Assembly (NCBI RefSeq): GCF_019443505.1 | Contig: NZ_CP080377.1 | Coordinates: forward strand, 682,001-746,000 | Source: Janthinobacterium sp. PAMC25594 | GTDB taxonomy: Bacteria > Pseudomonadota > Gammaproteobacteria > Burkholderiales > Burkholderiaceae_D | Direction: 5' to 3' | DNA: 64,000 nt | Shown here: piece after piece, positions 7,764 through 16,982 of the stretch | How the letters are laid out: the number at the start of each line of letters is the position of its first letter | Position numbering within the stretch: the stretch's first letter is position 1 | Position numbers and translations under genes: made by a program | Notes under the pieces: model-generated | Databases searched by the model: none | Told to the model about the DNA's origin: nothing | Seen by the model: the letters and a program-made list of their open reading frames with translations, nothing else

Positions 7764-9028
7764 GTACCTCGCCAAAACGGGTGCTGATGGTCGCCTACCA
7801 TTTTCCGCCGCTGGCCGGCGGCAGCGGCATCCTGCGCACCCTGGGCTTCGCGCGCCATTTGCCCGACTGCGGCTGGCAGCCGCTGGTGCTCAGTCCCAGC
7901 CCTGTCGCGTATGCGCAAACAGGCGTGTCCCAGCTGGCGCAGATCGGGGAGCGCGCCACTGTGCGGCGCACCCTGGCGCTGGATGCGGCACGCCATTTGT
8001 CCATCGCCGGGCGCTATCCGCGCTGCCTGGCGCTGCCCGACCGCTGGAGTTCCTGGTGGCTGAGCGCCGTGCCGGCCGGCCTGCGCATGATCCGCGAGTA
8101 CCGCCCCGACGCCATCTGGTCGACGTACCCGATCGCCACGGCGCACCTGATCGCGCTGACCCTGCAAAAACTCAGCGGCCTGCCGTGGATCGCCGACCAG
8201 CGCGACCCCATGCTCGATGACAGCGACCCGCTGGCGCCATATCCGTCCGAAGTGCGTTTGCACCGCATGCATGCGTGGATAGAACAGCGCATCGCGGCGC
8301 GCAGCGCGGCCATCGTCTGCACCACGCCGGGCGCCATCGACGCCCACCGGCGACGCCTGGCACAGGTGGGGCGCGAGCGCTTCCATCTGATCGAGAACGG
8401 CTACGACGAAGACGGCCATGACGGCAATCCTGCGCGCACGGGCCACCGCAGCCGCTTTTTGCTGCTGCACAGCGGCGTGATCTACCCGTCCGAGCGCGAT
8501 CCGCAAGCGCTGTTCGAGGCGCTGGCAAAGCTGCGCCACGACGGCGTGCTGCATGCGCGCAATTTCCAGCTGGTGCTGCGCGCCACGGGCCACGATGCAT
8601 GGCTGGCCAGCCTGCTGGTGAAATACGGCATCCTCGACCTGGTGCGCCTGGAACCGTTGCAGCCGCATGGCGCGGCGCTGCAGGAAATGCTGGCCGCCGA
8701 CGGCTTGCTGCTGCTGCAGGCGGCCAATTGCAATGCGCAGATTCCCGCCAAGCTGTATGAATACCTGCGCTGTCGCCGCCCTATCCTGGCGCTGACCGAC
8801 CTGGCGGGCGACAGCGCGGCCAAGCTGCGCCACTGCGGCATCGACACCATCGGCCAGCTGGCGTCCAGCGCCGATTGCGCGCGCGCGCTGCTGCGCTTCC
8901 TGGAACTGGCGCGCCAGGGCCGCGCGCCGCTGGCCAGCCCCGCGGCCATCGCCCTGCAATCGCGGCAAGCCCGCAGCAACGCCCTGGCCGATGTGCTGGA
9001 CCAGGTCAGCCACAGGAGAACCGCATGA
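7757..9028 (+). CDS. Glycosyltransferase (GT4-like) in the exosortase A operon
   Basis: The protein has 423 residues. The N-terminal VLMVAYHFPPLAGGSGI with the glycine-rich turn and a C-terminal donor-binding half with KLYEYLRCRRPIL are typical of GT-B glycosyltransferases of the GT4 type. It probably adds a sugar in exopolysaccharide or glycan assembly in the cytoplasm. It starts seven bases inside the preceding hydrolase gene and its stop overlaps the next ATG, so it belongs to the same operon. The acceptor is unknown. Its presence suggests that the operon product is a decorated glycan or glycolipid component (inference). Confidence 0.85.
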   Translation: MVSTSPKRVLMVAYHFPPLAGGSGILRTLGFARHLPDCGWQPLVLSPSPVAYAQTGVSQLAQIGERATVRRTLALDAARHLSIAGRYPRCLALPDRWSSWWLSAVPAGLRMIREYRPDAIWSTYPIATAHLIALTLQKLSGLPWIADQRDPMLDDSDPLAPYPSEVRLHRMHAWIEQRIAARSAAIVCTTPGAIDAHRRRLAQVGRERFHLIENGYDEDGHDGNPARTGHRSRFLLLHSGVIYPSERDPQALFEALAKLRHDGVLHARNFQLVLRATGHDAWLASLLVKYGILDLVRLEPLQPHGAALQEMLAADGLLLLQAANCNAQIPAKLYEYLRCRRPILALTDLAGDSAAKLRHCGIDTIGQLASSADCARALLRFLELARQGRAPLASPAAIALQSRQARSNALADVLDQVSHRRTA

Positions 9029-9720
9029 AGCACCTGATACTTGCCTGCGCCCTGGCCGCCCGCTGCGCCAGCGCCGACGCCGCCGACTGCCCGCCCTACG
9101 TCAAGGGCACCACGGGCGGCGACTACACGAGCGCGGAAGACCGCAAGGACCTGTCCGTGGTCGAACAATTCCATTTTTCGCGCGCCGTGGAAACGCTCAC
9201 GCAAGGCATGACGGGCAGCCTGGGCGGCGACATCAGCTACACCCTGGAGCACTTCCCGAACCACCACCGGGCGCTGGCCTCGATGGCGAAACTGGGCTTG
9301 CGCCTGAAAAGCGCGCAGCCGGTCGGCGCCCGCTACACGGTCAGCTGCTACTTCGAACGGGCGATCGCCTACGCGCCGCACGACGTGACGGCGCGCATGG
9401 TGTACGGCAGCTATTTGCTGGCCACGGGCCAGGATGCCATGGCGCTGGAGCAGCTGGACGCGGCCAGCCGCCTGGCGCCCGAGCAGGCCACCATCCAGTA
9501 CAACCTGGGCTTGATGTATGTAAAAAAGAAGGAATACGAGAAAGCCAGCGCGCACGCGCAAAAAGCCTATGCGCTGGGCTTTCCCTTGCCGGGGCTGAAG
9601 AACAAGCTGAAGGCGGCGGGCAAGTGGAAAGAACCGCCGCCCGCCGTCATGGAAGCAAAGGAGGCACCGACAAAGGAAGAACCGGCCGCGCCGCCGGTCG
9701 AAAAACCTAGCGGGGAATGA
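9025..9720 (+). CDS. Exported tetratricopeptide-repeat protein
   Basis: This 231-residue protein has a short signal peptide (about 20 residues, ending near ASADA). Two or three TPR-like helical pairs follow around residues 110-190 (for example IQYNLGLMYVKKKEYEKA). The tail is low-complexity and Pro/Glu-rich. The start overlaps the glycosyltransferase stop as ATGA, making it the last gene of the rightward operon. It is probably periplasmic and may scaffold partners of the exosortase-associated pathway. It has no PEP-CTERM anchor. Its end overlaps a convergent gene by 14 bases. Confidence 0.75.
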   Translation: MKHLILACALAARCASADAADCPPYVKGTTGGDYTSAEDRKDLSVVEQFHFSRAVETLTQGMTGSLGGDISYTLEHFPNHHRALASMAKLGLRLKSAQPVGARYTVSCYFERAIAYAPHDVTARMVYGSYLLATGQDAMALEQLDAASRLAPEQATIQYNLGLMYVKKKEYEKASAHAQKAYALGFPLPGLKNKLKAAGKWKEPPPAVMEAKEAPTKEEPAAPPVEKPSGE

Positions 9721-10444
9721 CGGCCGGCCGCTGGGCCACGCTCCAATGCCCCGTCGGCGAGGCGGCCAGCGCGGCGGCCAGATCGCGCCGCGACTGCGCC
9801 TTGTCGGCGGCCGCGCCGATGTGCGCCAGTTCGGCCGGCTGCAGCACGGTGGCGGTCAGCAGCATCACTGCGCCATATGGCGTGTCGAAAGAAGGGGGAA
9901 GCGTGGCCGTGCCCTGTGTCAGCAGCACGCCCACCTGTTCGTTTTCGTCTTCGAGGCCTGCCGGCGCATCCCGCACGTCCAGCACCATCGACACGCTGCC
10001 ATGGCGCTGCAGCAGCAAGTCGATGGAACCGTGGTCGGCCACGTTCTGGCTGACCTGATAAATCACGTCGAACAGCCACGATGCCTGCACCGCATCGCCG
10101 TCGAAGGCGGACAGCGGCGCCTCGATGCACACTTCCAGCAGGTGGCCGCGCGGCACGAACACGTCGTCTTCATCTTCGAACGGGTCGCTCAAACCATCGC
10201 TGGCGATGATGATCGAATCGGCACGGCGGATCACCCTCCAGGCCTGGCGCAGCGATGGCCAGCGCGGGCCTCCCATCAAGGCGGAATTGAGCAACGGCGC
10301 CAGCACGTCGGCATCCAGCGTGCCCAGGGTGGCATAGAAGGCGTCGCGCGCGGCGCAGGCCGCAGCCAGCATCTGAGCGCCCGCTTCCTTGCCGACGACG
10401 GCGTCGTCCGGTTGCGCTACTTGGGGAATGTCGTTATCAGGCAT
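9707..10444 (-). CDS. Uncharacterised protein, possibly SUFU-like
   Basis: I do not firmly recognise this 245-residue acidic, soluble protein. The middle section contains IASDGLSDPFEDED followed by a strand-rich LLEVCIEAPL stretch, which resembles bacterial proteins with a Suppressor-of-fused-like domain. The match is weak. No signal peptide or membrane segment is visible. The ATG at 10444 follows a 16-base gap after the upstream gene at 10461-10892, so the two are probably co-transcribed downstream of purT. It converges with the TPR gene. Confidence 0.6.
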   Translation of the reverse strand: MPDNDIPQVAQPDDAVVGKEAGAQMLAAACAARDAFYATLGTLDADVLAPLLNSALMGGPRWPSLRQAWRVIRRADSIIIASDGLSDPFEDEDDVFVPRGHLLEVCIEAPLSAFDGDAVQASWLFDVIYQVSQNVADHGSIDLLLQRHGSVSMVLDVRDAPAGLEDENEQVGVLLTQGTATLPPSFDTPYGAVMLLTATVLQPAELAHIGAAADKAQSRRDLAAALAASPTGHWSVAQRPAVIPR

Positions 10445-10460
10445 GAGATTGGTCTTTGAA

Positions 10461-10892
10461 TTAGTCGGCGGGAGGAAAATCGTGATAGGAACGGGGCAGA
10501 TAGCCCCATATGCGCGCCACCCGGTCGCGCACCTCGAAATCGAAGCCGATGCGTTCCAGTTCCGGCACGATCCACACGCCATGGTCGATGATTTTTTTGG
10601 GCAGCAGCATGGCCACGTGTTCTTGCGAGTACAGGCTGATGTCGAACCATTCGACGCCCAGGAACGGGAACGGCGGGTGGTAATCCCATTCCGTATCCCA
10701 GCGCGACACATAGCCGGACACGGAACCGTAGCGGTACGACGGCGCCCAGTCGGTCCGCCCGCGCATGAAGGCCAGCAGCTCGTTCCACTTGCAGTCGTTG
10801 GCGGCTCCCGCCAGGTTACGGCGCGCGATGTGGCCGCGCAGCTTGCGCTTGATGTCGTCGCCGCCAGCGTCGGCCAGCGGCAGGCCAGCCAT
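10461..10892 (-). CDS. Uncharacterised small protein (DUF6678-like)
   Basis: This 143-residue protein contains CKWNELLAFM, YVSRWDTEWDYH and a WFDISLY segment, a pattern I associate with the DUF6678 family; confidence in that family is moderate. No signal peptide is seen. The ATG at 10892 overlaps the purT stop by one base (TAATG), so it is very likely translated from the purT mRNA. The longer open frame upstream is only a shadow of purT. Function unknown. Confidence 0.65.
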   Translation of the reverse strand: MAGLPLADAGGDDIKRKLRGHIARRNLAGAANDCKWNELLAFMRGRTDWAPSYRYGSVSGYVSRWDTEWDYHPPFPFLGVEWFDISLYSQEHVAMLLPKKIIDHGVWIVPELERIGFDFEVRDRVARIWGYLPRSYHDFPPAD

Positions 10893-12130
10893 TACTTCGC
10901 CACCGGCTTGACTTTCGACGCGGCCAGCACGGCGCGCGCGCGGGCCGTGTCGATATCGTCGGCCGTGGCCAGCGCCACGCCCATGCGGCGGCGGGCGAAC
11001 GATTCGGGCTTGCCGAACAGGCGCAAGTCGGCGCCCGGCACGCTCAGGGCGTCGGCCACGCCTTCGAAGGCGATGCCTTTCGCTTCCAACTGGCCGTAGA
11101 TGACGGCCGAGGCGCCGGGAGAGCGCAGCGCCACGTTGACGGGCAAGCCCAGGATGGCTTTCGCGTGTAGTTCGAATTCGCTCTGCACCTGGCTGGCCAT
11201 GGTGACCATGCCCGTGTCGTGCGGACGGGGACTCACTTCCGAGAACCACACCATGTCGCCCTTGACGAACAGCTCCACGCCGAACAGCCCCAGGCCGCCC
11301 AGGTTATCCGTCACCTTGCGGGCGATCTCGCGCGAGCGTTCGAGGGCCAGCGGCGCCATGCGGGCCGGCTGCCACGATTCCACGTAGTCGCCCTGCACCT
11401 GCAAGTGGCCGATCGGCTCGCAGAACTGCGTTTCAATCTTCCCCGAGGCGCCGACGGCGCGCACCGTCAGCAAGGTGATTTCATAATCGAAGTCGATGAA
11501 GCCTTCGACGATGACCCGGCCCGTGTCGACCCGGCCGCCGCTGGCCGCATGCGCCCACGCCGTTTCCACATCTTGCGGGCCATCGAGCTTGGACTGGCCC
11601 TTGCCCGACGACGACATCACGGGTTTTACCACGCAGGGAAAACCGATCTCCTGGCACGCCAGCTGCAGCTCTTGCAGGCTGCTGGCGAAGCGGTATGGCG
11701 ACGTCGCCACGCCCAGCGTTTCGGCGGCCAGCGTGCGGATGCCTTCGCGGTTCATCGTCAGCACGGCGGCGCGCGCGTTCGGGATGCAGGTGATTTGCCC
11801 GGCCGCTTCCAGCGCCGCCAGGGTCTCCGTGGCGATGGCTTCGATTTCCGGCACGATCAGGTCCGGCTTTTCCAGGTCGATCAGGGCGGCCAGCGCCACG
11901 CCGTCGCTCATGTCGATCACGTGCGAGCGGTGCGCCACCGGGTGGCCCGGTGCGTTCGGATAGCGGTCGACAGCGATCACTTCCACGCCCAGGCGTTGCA
12001 GCGAAATGATCACTTCCTTGCCCAGTTCACCGGAACCCAGCAGCATGACTTTGATGGCGGTGGAAGACAGCGGTGTGCCGAAGGTGCGGGGCGTGATGGT
12101 GTTGCTGGTGCTGCTGGTGCTAATGGTCAT
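10892..12130 (-). CDS. purT: Formate-dependent phosphoribosylglycinamide formyltransferase (PurT)
   Basis: This 412-residue ATP-grasp enzyme converts glycinamide ribonucleotide, formate and ATP to formyl-GAR, the third step of de novo purine synthesis. Visible are the N-terminal GSGELGKEV nucleotide fold, [13 protein letters not shown] in the ATP-grasp core, and [11 protein letters not shown] near the metal site. I chose the ATG at 12130; the frame extends further upstream but has no homology there. The first 15 residues are Ser/Thr-rich and probably disordered. It is divergent from the FecI-like gene. purL, for the next step, is also in the window but about 40 kb away. Confidence 0.95.
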   Translation of the reverse strand: MTISTSSTSNTITPRTFGTPLSSTAIKVMLLGSGELGKEVIISLQRLGVEVIAVDRYPNAPGHPVAHRSHVIDMSDGVALAALIDLEKPDLIVPEIEAIATETLAALEAAGQITCIPNARAAVLTMNREGIRTLAAETLGVATSPYRFASSLQELQLACQEIGFPCVVKPVMSSSGKGQSKLDGPQDVETAWAHAASGGRVDTGRVIVEGFIDFDYEITLLTVRAVGASGKIETQFCEPIGHLQVQGDYVESWQPARMAPLALERSREIARKVTDNLGGLGLFGVELFVKGDMVWFSEVSPRPHDTGMVTMASQVQSEFELHAKAILGLPVNVALRSPGASAVIYGQLEAKGIAFEGVADALSVPGADLRLFGKPESFARRRMGVALATADDIDTARARAVLAASKVKPVAK

Positions 12131-12254
12131 GGCGGGGTCAGGTGGCTTTGGAAAGATGGCTGGGACTATAGCAAATGCCGGCCCTCTTGGACAGGGCGCG
12201 CCAACGGTGCAGCCGCTGGCGGCGGCACTTGCCAGAGCAAGCTGGCAATGCAAT

Positions 12255-12275
12255 AATTGAGAATGATTCTCAATT
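12255..12275. promoter_or_regulatory. Fur box
   Basis: A 21-base near-perfect palindrome has the arms AATTGAGAAT and ATTCTCAATT around a central G. This matches the Fur hexamer arrangement (GAGAAT / ATTCTC). It ends 29 bases before the sigma-factor ATG at 12305 and about 125 bases from purT. Iron-dependent repression of the downstream FecI-FecR-receptor genes is the natural reading. Confidence 0.85.
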
Positions 12276-12304
12276 AACGATCATCCATCATCGTCCTTGC
12301 CGCC

Positions 12305-12811
12305 ATGAACCCTGCCGCACCGCCCGACCTTGCCACCCTGTACCGCGCCCACCACGGCTGGCTGCAGGGCTGGCTGCGGCATAAACTGGGTTGCGGCGCC
12401 GATGCGGCCGACGTGGCGCACGACACCTTCATGCGCCTGCTGCAGCGGCGCGAACGGCCGCAGCCCGCCCTGCGCGAACCGCGCGCCTACCTGACGCGCA
12501 TCGCGCAAGGCCTGGTGATCGACCATTACCGGCGCCGCGACGTGGAATACGCCTACCTGCAGGCGCTGGCCGCCCTGCCCGAGCAGACGGCACCGTCGCC
12601 CGAAACACGGCTGCTGCTGATCGACACCCTGGTGCGCCTCGATACGGCGCTCGACGCCCTCAAGCCGCGCGCCAGGCGGGCCTTTTTGCTGGCCCAACTG
12701 GACGGCTTGACGGGTCCCGCCATCGCCGCCAGGCTCGATGTCTCGCTGGCCACCGTCGAGCGCGACCTGGCCAGCGCCTGGCGCGCCTGCTACCGCGTCT
12801 ATTTCCAGTGA
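12305..12811 (+). CDS. FecI-like ECF RNA polymerase sigma factor
   Basis: This 168-residue ECF sigma factor shows region 2 (DVAHDTFMRLLQR, YLTRIAQGLVIDHYRRR) and region 4 (FLLAQLDGLTGPAIAARLDVSLATVERDL). FecI-type factors direct transcription of an adjacent TonB-dependent receptor when the receptor binds its ferric siderophore. The gene is followed directly by a FecR-like gene and then the receptor, and it is preceded by a Fur box, so the usual two-level control by iron status and ligand is expected. Confidence 0.92.
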   Translation: MNPAAPPDLATLYRAHHGWLQGWLRHKLGCGADAADVAHDTFMRLLQRRERPQPALREPRAYLTRIAQGLVIDHYRRRDVEYAYLQALAALPEQTAPSPETRLLLIDTLVRLDTALDALKPRARRAFLLAQLDGLTGPAIAARLDVSLATVERDLASAWRACYRVYFQ

Positions 12812-12824
12812 CATTTCCAGTGAC
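12801..12824 (+). repeat. 12-base tandem duplication at the sigma/FecR junction
   Basis: ATTTCCAGTGAC occurs twice head to tail with no mismatch. The first copy contains the sigma-factor stop (TGA) and a GTG overlapping it. The second contains another in-frame GTG. The duplication therefore creates two alternative coupled starts for the FecR-like gene. Confidence 0.9.
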
Positions 12825-13779
12825 GGCCGCTGCCTTGCCGGAAGACCCCGTGGAGCAAGCCATCGCCTGGGCCGTGCGCTTGCAGATGCATGGCGCCACC
12901 CCGGACGCCCTGCACTCGCTGCAGCGCTGGCGCGATGCCGACCCCGGCCACGAACAGGCATGGCAGCGCCTCGCCGCCATCGGCAGCCAGTTCTCGGGCT
13001 TGCCGCCGGAAGCGAGCCGCGCCACCCTCGACGCCAGTCTGGCGCGCCGCCGCCAGCGCCGCCAGGCGCTGAAAGTGCTGGCCGGCATCGGCTTTGCCGG
13101 CACGGCCGCCTGGTTCGCCATCGACACGCGCGCCGACTACCGCACGGGCACGGGGCAGCGCCTGGCCGTGCGCCTGCCGGACGGCAGCTTGCTGCAGCTG
13201 AATGCGGGCACGGCCGTCAGGCTGCGCTTCGATGGCGCGCAACGGCTGCTGACCTTGCTGCATGGCGACATTGCCATCACCACGCAAGCCGACCCGCAGC
13301 GCCGGCCGTTTCTCGTCGACACGGGCGAAGCGCGCATGCTGGCGCTGGGCACGCGTTTCACGGTGCGCCGCCTCGCTGTTGCCGAGGGCGCTGATGCCAT
13401 GCTGACGCGCCTGGCCGTGCAGGAACACGCGGTGCAGCTGCAGGCAGCCGCAAGCGCGGCCCGGCCCTTGCTGGTGCAGGCAGGCGACGGCGTCCTGACG
13501 GATGGCGCGCGCATCTGGCGCGAGCCGGCCCATGACGATCCGGCCGCCTGGCTCGATGGCGTGATCGTCGCGCGCGACATGCCCCTGGGCCAGCTGGTGG
13601 CCGAACTGGCGCGCCACCGGCATGGCTTGCTGCTGTGCGATGCCGATATCGCCCGCTTGCCCGTGTCCGGCATCTTCCAGCTGGACGATCCCGAGCGGGC
13701 CCTGCGCGTGCTGCTGCATACGCAGCCCATCGTGGCCGTGTACCGCACGCGCTTCTGGGTCACGCTGAAAAAAGCGTAA
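12808..13779 (+). CDS. FecR-like anti-sigma / transmembrane signal transducer
   Basis: The protein has about 323 residues. The N-terminal DUF4880-like cytoplasmic segment (AIAWAVRLQ, RWRDADPGHEQAW) is followed by one hydrophobic segment near residue 90 (LAGIGFAGTAAWFAI) and a periplasmic FecR domain with LPDGSLLQLNAGTAVRLRF. It should hold or activate the FecI-like factor according to signals from the receptor. No ATG is available. The frame starts at GTG 12808 (overlapping the sigma stop as GTGA) or GTG 12820 inside the second copy of a 12-base duplication. The boundary is uncertain by four codons. Confidence 0.85.
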   Translation: MTFPVTAAALPEDPVEQAIAWAVRLQMHGATPDALHSLQRWRDADPGHEQAWQRLAAIGSQFSGLPPEASRATLDASLARRRQRRQALKVLAGIGFAGTAAWFAIDTRADYRTGTGQRLAVRLPDGSLLQLNAGTAVRLRFDGAQRLLTLLHGDIAITTQADPQRRPFLVDTGEARMLALGTRFTVRRLAVAEGADAMLTRLAVQEHAVQLQAAASAARPLLVQAGDGVLTDGARIWREPAHDDPAAWLDGVIVARDMPLGQLVAELARHRHGLLLCDADIARLPVSGIFQLDDPERALRVLLHTQPIVAVYRTRFWVTLKKA

Positions 13780-13845
13780 AAAAGATGAGGGGATCGGGCT
13801 GGCCGCACGGCATACAGCTTGATACCACTCAAATGATAGCGATAT

Positions 13846-16323
13846 ATGACCCCATCTTTCCTGCCCCGCCCTCGGCCCTTCCCCGCTCCCGTCCGTTCCC
13901 GCCTGGCTGGCGCCGTCGCCAGCACCCTGCTGCTGCTCGGCGCGGCACCCGTCCTGGCCCAGCAAAACCAGCCCCGGGCCAGCAGCGACAGCGCCGTCCA
14001 TGCCCTGCAGATCGCCGCCGGCCCGCTCGATGCGGCGCTGGAACAGCTGGCGCGCACGGCGAACCTGACGCTCACCTACCAGGCGGGCGACGTGCGCGGC
14101 CTGCGCACGGCCGGCCTGTCCGGCAATTACGGTGTCGCGGCCGGCCTCGACGCGCTGCTGGCCGGCAGCGGCCTGGCGGCGCTGCAACTGGCGCCCAACG
14201 ATTTCGTCCTGCGCCCACTGCCCAGGTCGGTGAATGCGGCGGATGGCGCGCAGCAACTGGCCGAAATCACGGTCACGGCCGGCGGCGAGCCGGCGCTGGA
14301 AACGGAAGGCAGTGGCGCGTATGCGGCGGCGCTGGCCGGCACGGCCACGCGTTTTACCCTGTCGCCACGCGAAACGCCGCAATCGCTGACCGTCATCACG
14401 CGCCAGCAGATGGATGACCAGGGTGTCCTCAGCCTGGCCGACGTGCTGCAGCAGACGCCGGGCGTGACCGTTTCGCACGACGATACGGAGCGTTACAACT
14501 ACTATGCGCGCGGCTTCAGCCTGAACAGTTTCCAGTACGACGGCGTGCCCACCTTCGACTTCAGCACCAATTCGAACGGCCTGGGCATCCGCGACATGGC
14601 CATCTACGACAGGGTGGAAGTGGTGCGCGGCGCGAATGGCCTGATGAGCGGCGCCGGCAGCCCCGCCGGCGCCGTCAACCTGGTGCGCAAGAAACCCACG
14701 CGCCAGTTCCAGGCATACGCGCAGGCGGGCATCGGCAGCTGGGACCGCTACCGCGCGGAAGCCGATGTCTCCGGCCCCCTGAATGCGGACGCTTCCGTGC
14801 GCGCGCGCCTGGTGGCCGCGCATCAGGATCATGGCTCCTACATCGACTATTACCAGCAGAACAAGAGCGTGGTGTACGGCGTCATCGAAGCGGATTTGAC
14901 GCCGCGCACGCGCGTGCTGGCGGGCATCGACTACCAGAAAATCGATTCAAAGGGCTCGTCCTTCGGCCAGAATCCCCTGTTCTACACGGATGGCAGCCGC
15001 ACGCGGTTCGCGCGCGCCTTCAACCCCGCAGCGCGCTGGACGGACGCGGGCAGCACCAGCACGCGCGTGTTCGCCGCCGCCGAGCACCTGTTCGACAATG
15101 GCTGGCAAGTCAAGGCGGAAGCGAGCCACTGGAAGGGCGATACGGACCAGTTGCAAGCGAACATCATCAGTTGGGGTCCCTATCCGGATTCAGCGACGGG
15201 CCTGGCCACCGTGCAGCGCGGCGCAAAAACCTATGCCATCGACAGCAATTCGCTCGATGCCTACGCCACGGGTCCATTCCAGTGGCTGGGCCGCCAGCAT
15301 GAACTGGTGCTGGGCGTCAACGCCAGTCACCGCAAGTCCGACTACGTGGCTTATCGCGGCGGCAATGTGGAAATCGACTACCGCCACTGGAATAACAACG
15401 TGCCCCTGCCGTCGAGCATGACCGTCAGCCAGACGCAACAATACAGCTTCAAGGAATATGCGGCGTATGGCGCGGCGCGCTTCAAGCCGGCCGATGGCTT
15501 GTCGCTGATCGTCGGCAGCCGCCTCAACAGCTATGAACGCACGGGCGAGCTGATCTATGGCTCGGGCGACACGGGCCGCGACGACGCGAAGGAAAAACAC
15601 CGGCTGGTGCCGTATGCGGGCGCCGTCTACGACTTGAACGGCACGTACTCCGCGTATCTCAGCTATGCCAGCATCTTCGAGCCGCAATCGGTCAGCGACG
15701 CCAACGCCAGAGCGCTGCCGCCCACCACGGGCAAGTCCTGGGAAAGCGGCATCAAGGGCGAGTTTTTCGAGCGCAAGCTGAACGCCAGCGTGGCCGTATT
15801 TCATATCAAGCAAGATAACCTGGCCGATTACGTGGGCACGGACGCCAACGAACGGGAAGTCTACCGGCCCATCGACGGAACCACCACGCGCGGCGTGGAG
15901 CTGGAAGTGGCAGGCCAGCTGTTGCCTGGCTGGCAGGTGCAGGCGGGAGCGACGTTCAGCCGCCCGCGCGACAAGGATGGCCAGCGCATCGATACGACGC
16001 GTCCCGAACGCAGCTTCAAGCTGGCGACCAGCTACCGCCTGGGCGGCGACTGGCGCCGCTTGAGCGTGGGCGGCAATGTCAACTGGCAGGGCCGGACGTA
16101 TTACCACACCGTCCTGGCGGGCGACGTGCCGGCACGCGCCGACGAAGGCAGCTTTGGCGTGGTGGGACTGATGGCGCGCTACGAGTTCAGCAAGCGGCTC
16201 AGTGCCGTGCTGAACCTCAATAATGTCTTCGACAAGCGCTATTACAGTGGTTACGGCCTGTACGGCAGCGGCTATTATGGCGATCCGCGCAACGCGCAGC
16301 TGACCTTGCGGGCCAGCTTCTAG
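13846..16323 (+). CDS. TonB-dependent ferric-siderophore receptor with STN signalling domain
   Basis: This 825-residue outer-membrane receptor has a signal peptide ending near residue 38 (VLAQQ). An STN domain follows at about residues 50-125 (ALQIAAGPLDAALEQLARTANLTLTYQ). Next come a TonB-box-like LAEITVTAG, a plug with PRETPQSLTVITRQQM and QTPGVTVS, and a beta-barrel ending in the terminal Phe of LTLRASF. The STN domain pairs with the FecR-like protein just upstream, making a ferric-siderophore uptake and surface-signalling set. The siderophore cannot be named. Its stop shares the CTAG with the convergent VOC gene. Confidence 0.93.
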   Translation: MTPSFLPRPRPFPAPVRSRLAGAVASTLLLLGAAPVLAQQNQPRASSDSAVHALQIAAGPLDAALEQLARTANLTLTYQAGDVRGLRTAGLSGNYGVAAGLDALLAGSGLAALQLAPNDFVLRPLPRSVNAADGAQQLAEITVTAGGEPALETEGSGAYAAALAGTATRFTLSPRETPQSLTVITRQQMDDQGVLSLADVLQQTPGVTVSHDDTERYNYYARGFSLNSFQYDGVPTFDFSTNSNGLGIRDMAIYDRVEVVRGANGLMSGAGSPAGAVNLVRKKPTRQFQAYAQAGIGSWDRYRAEADVSGPLNADASVRARLVAAHQDHGSYIDYYQQNKSVVYGVIEADLTPRTRVLAGIDYQKIDSKGSSFGQNPLFYTDGSRTRFARAFNPAARWTDAGSTSTRVFAAAEHLFDNGWQVKAEASHWKGDTDQLQANIISWGPYPDSATGLATVQRGAKTYAIDSNSLDAYATGPFQWLGRQHELVLGVNASHRKSDYVAYRGGNVEIDYRHWNNNVPLPSSMTVSQTQQYSFKEYAAYGAARFKPADGLSLIVGSRLNSYERTGELIYGSGDTGRDDAKEKHRLVPYAGAVYDLNGTYSAYLSYASIFEPQSVSDANARALPPTTGKSWESGIKGEFFERKLNASVAVFHIKQDNLADYVGTDANEREVYRPIDGTTTRGVELEVAGQLLPGWQVQAGATFSRPRDKDGQRIDTTRPERSFKLATSYRLGGDWRRLSVGGNVNWQGRTYYHTVLAGDVPARADEGSFGVVGLMARYEFSKRLSAVLNLNNVFDKRYYSGYGLYGSGYYGDPRNAQLTLRASF

Positions 16324-16817
16324 CCTGCATAGGCCCGCTTGATCTCGTCGATGTCGATCTTTTTCATGCCCATCATGGCTTTCATCACGCGCCCGGCCTT
16401 GACGGGATCGGGGTCCGTCAGCAGGCGGATCATGAGGGTGGGCACGATTTGCCACGATACCCCGAACTGGTCCTTGAGCCAGCTGCATTGCTGGGCTTCC
16501 GGCGGCCCGCCCCGGGACAGCAGGTTCCAGTAGTGGTCGACTTCATCCTGCGTTTCGCAGTTGACCTGGAACGAGATGGCCTCGGAAAACTGGAACAGGG
16601 GCCCGCCATTCAAGCCCGTAAACGTCTGGCCATCGAGTTCGAAGGCCACCGTCAGCACGCTGCCCGGCTCCTGGCCGTGGATTTCCTTGCCCTCCGCGCC
16701 ATAGCGCAGGATCTGGCCGACCCTTGAATTAGGAAATATTTCCGTATAAAACCGGGCCGCCGCCTCGGCGTTGCCGTTGAACCATAAACATGGGGTAATC
16801 TTTTGTACGCTGTGCAT
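16320..16817 (-). CDS. VOC family protein (PhnB / 3-dmu-9_3-mt type)
   Basis: This 165-residue vicinal-oxygen-chelate fold protein contains TPCLWFNGNAEAAARFYTEIFPNS at its start and DHYWNLLSRGG with SWLKDQFGVSWQIVP later, the pattern of PhnB-like VOC proteins. The true substrate of this subgroup is generally unknown. Start ATG 16817. It is a single gene, convergent with the TonB receptor; the two stop codons overlap in a palindromic CTAG. Confidence 0.88.
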   Translation of the reverse strand: MHSVQKITPCLWFNGNAEAAARFYTEIFPNSRVGQILRYGAEGKEIHGQEPGSVLTVAFELDGQTFTGLNGGPLFQFSEAISFQVNCETQDEVDHYWNLLSRGGPPEAQQCSWLKDQFGVSWQIVPTLMIRLLTDPDPVKAGRVMKAMMGMKKIDIDEIKRAYAG

Positions 16818-16910
16818 GATGTCTCCCTAGTCCGAAAAGGAACGCCTTCCCGCGCGGGAAGGCCGGCTACCAATCATAGTCAATTCGTCGCCGTCATGGC
16901 ACGCAATGTG

Positions 16911-16982
16911 CGCTGCGGGCGCCTTGCACAGCATCCGGTTCTGTTCGTCATAAATTTACAATAATTTCCTGAGGATTACTTA
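16911..16982 (-). repeat. Dispersed intergenic repeat, partial copy A
   Basis: Read on the minus strand, this stretch begins at the stop codon of the CPBP gene (TAAGTA). It shares GGAAATTATTGT, TTATGACGAACAGAACC, GGATGCT and TGCAAGGCGCCCGC with the element at 20899-21056. Only one arm of the hairpin seen in that copy is recognisable here. Both copies lie immediately downstream of a gene, in the sense orientation. Confidence 0.75.
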
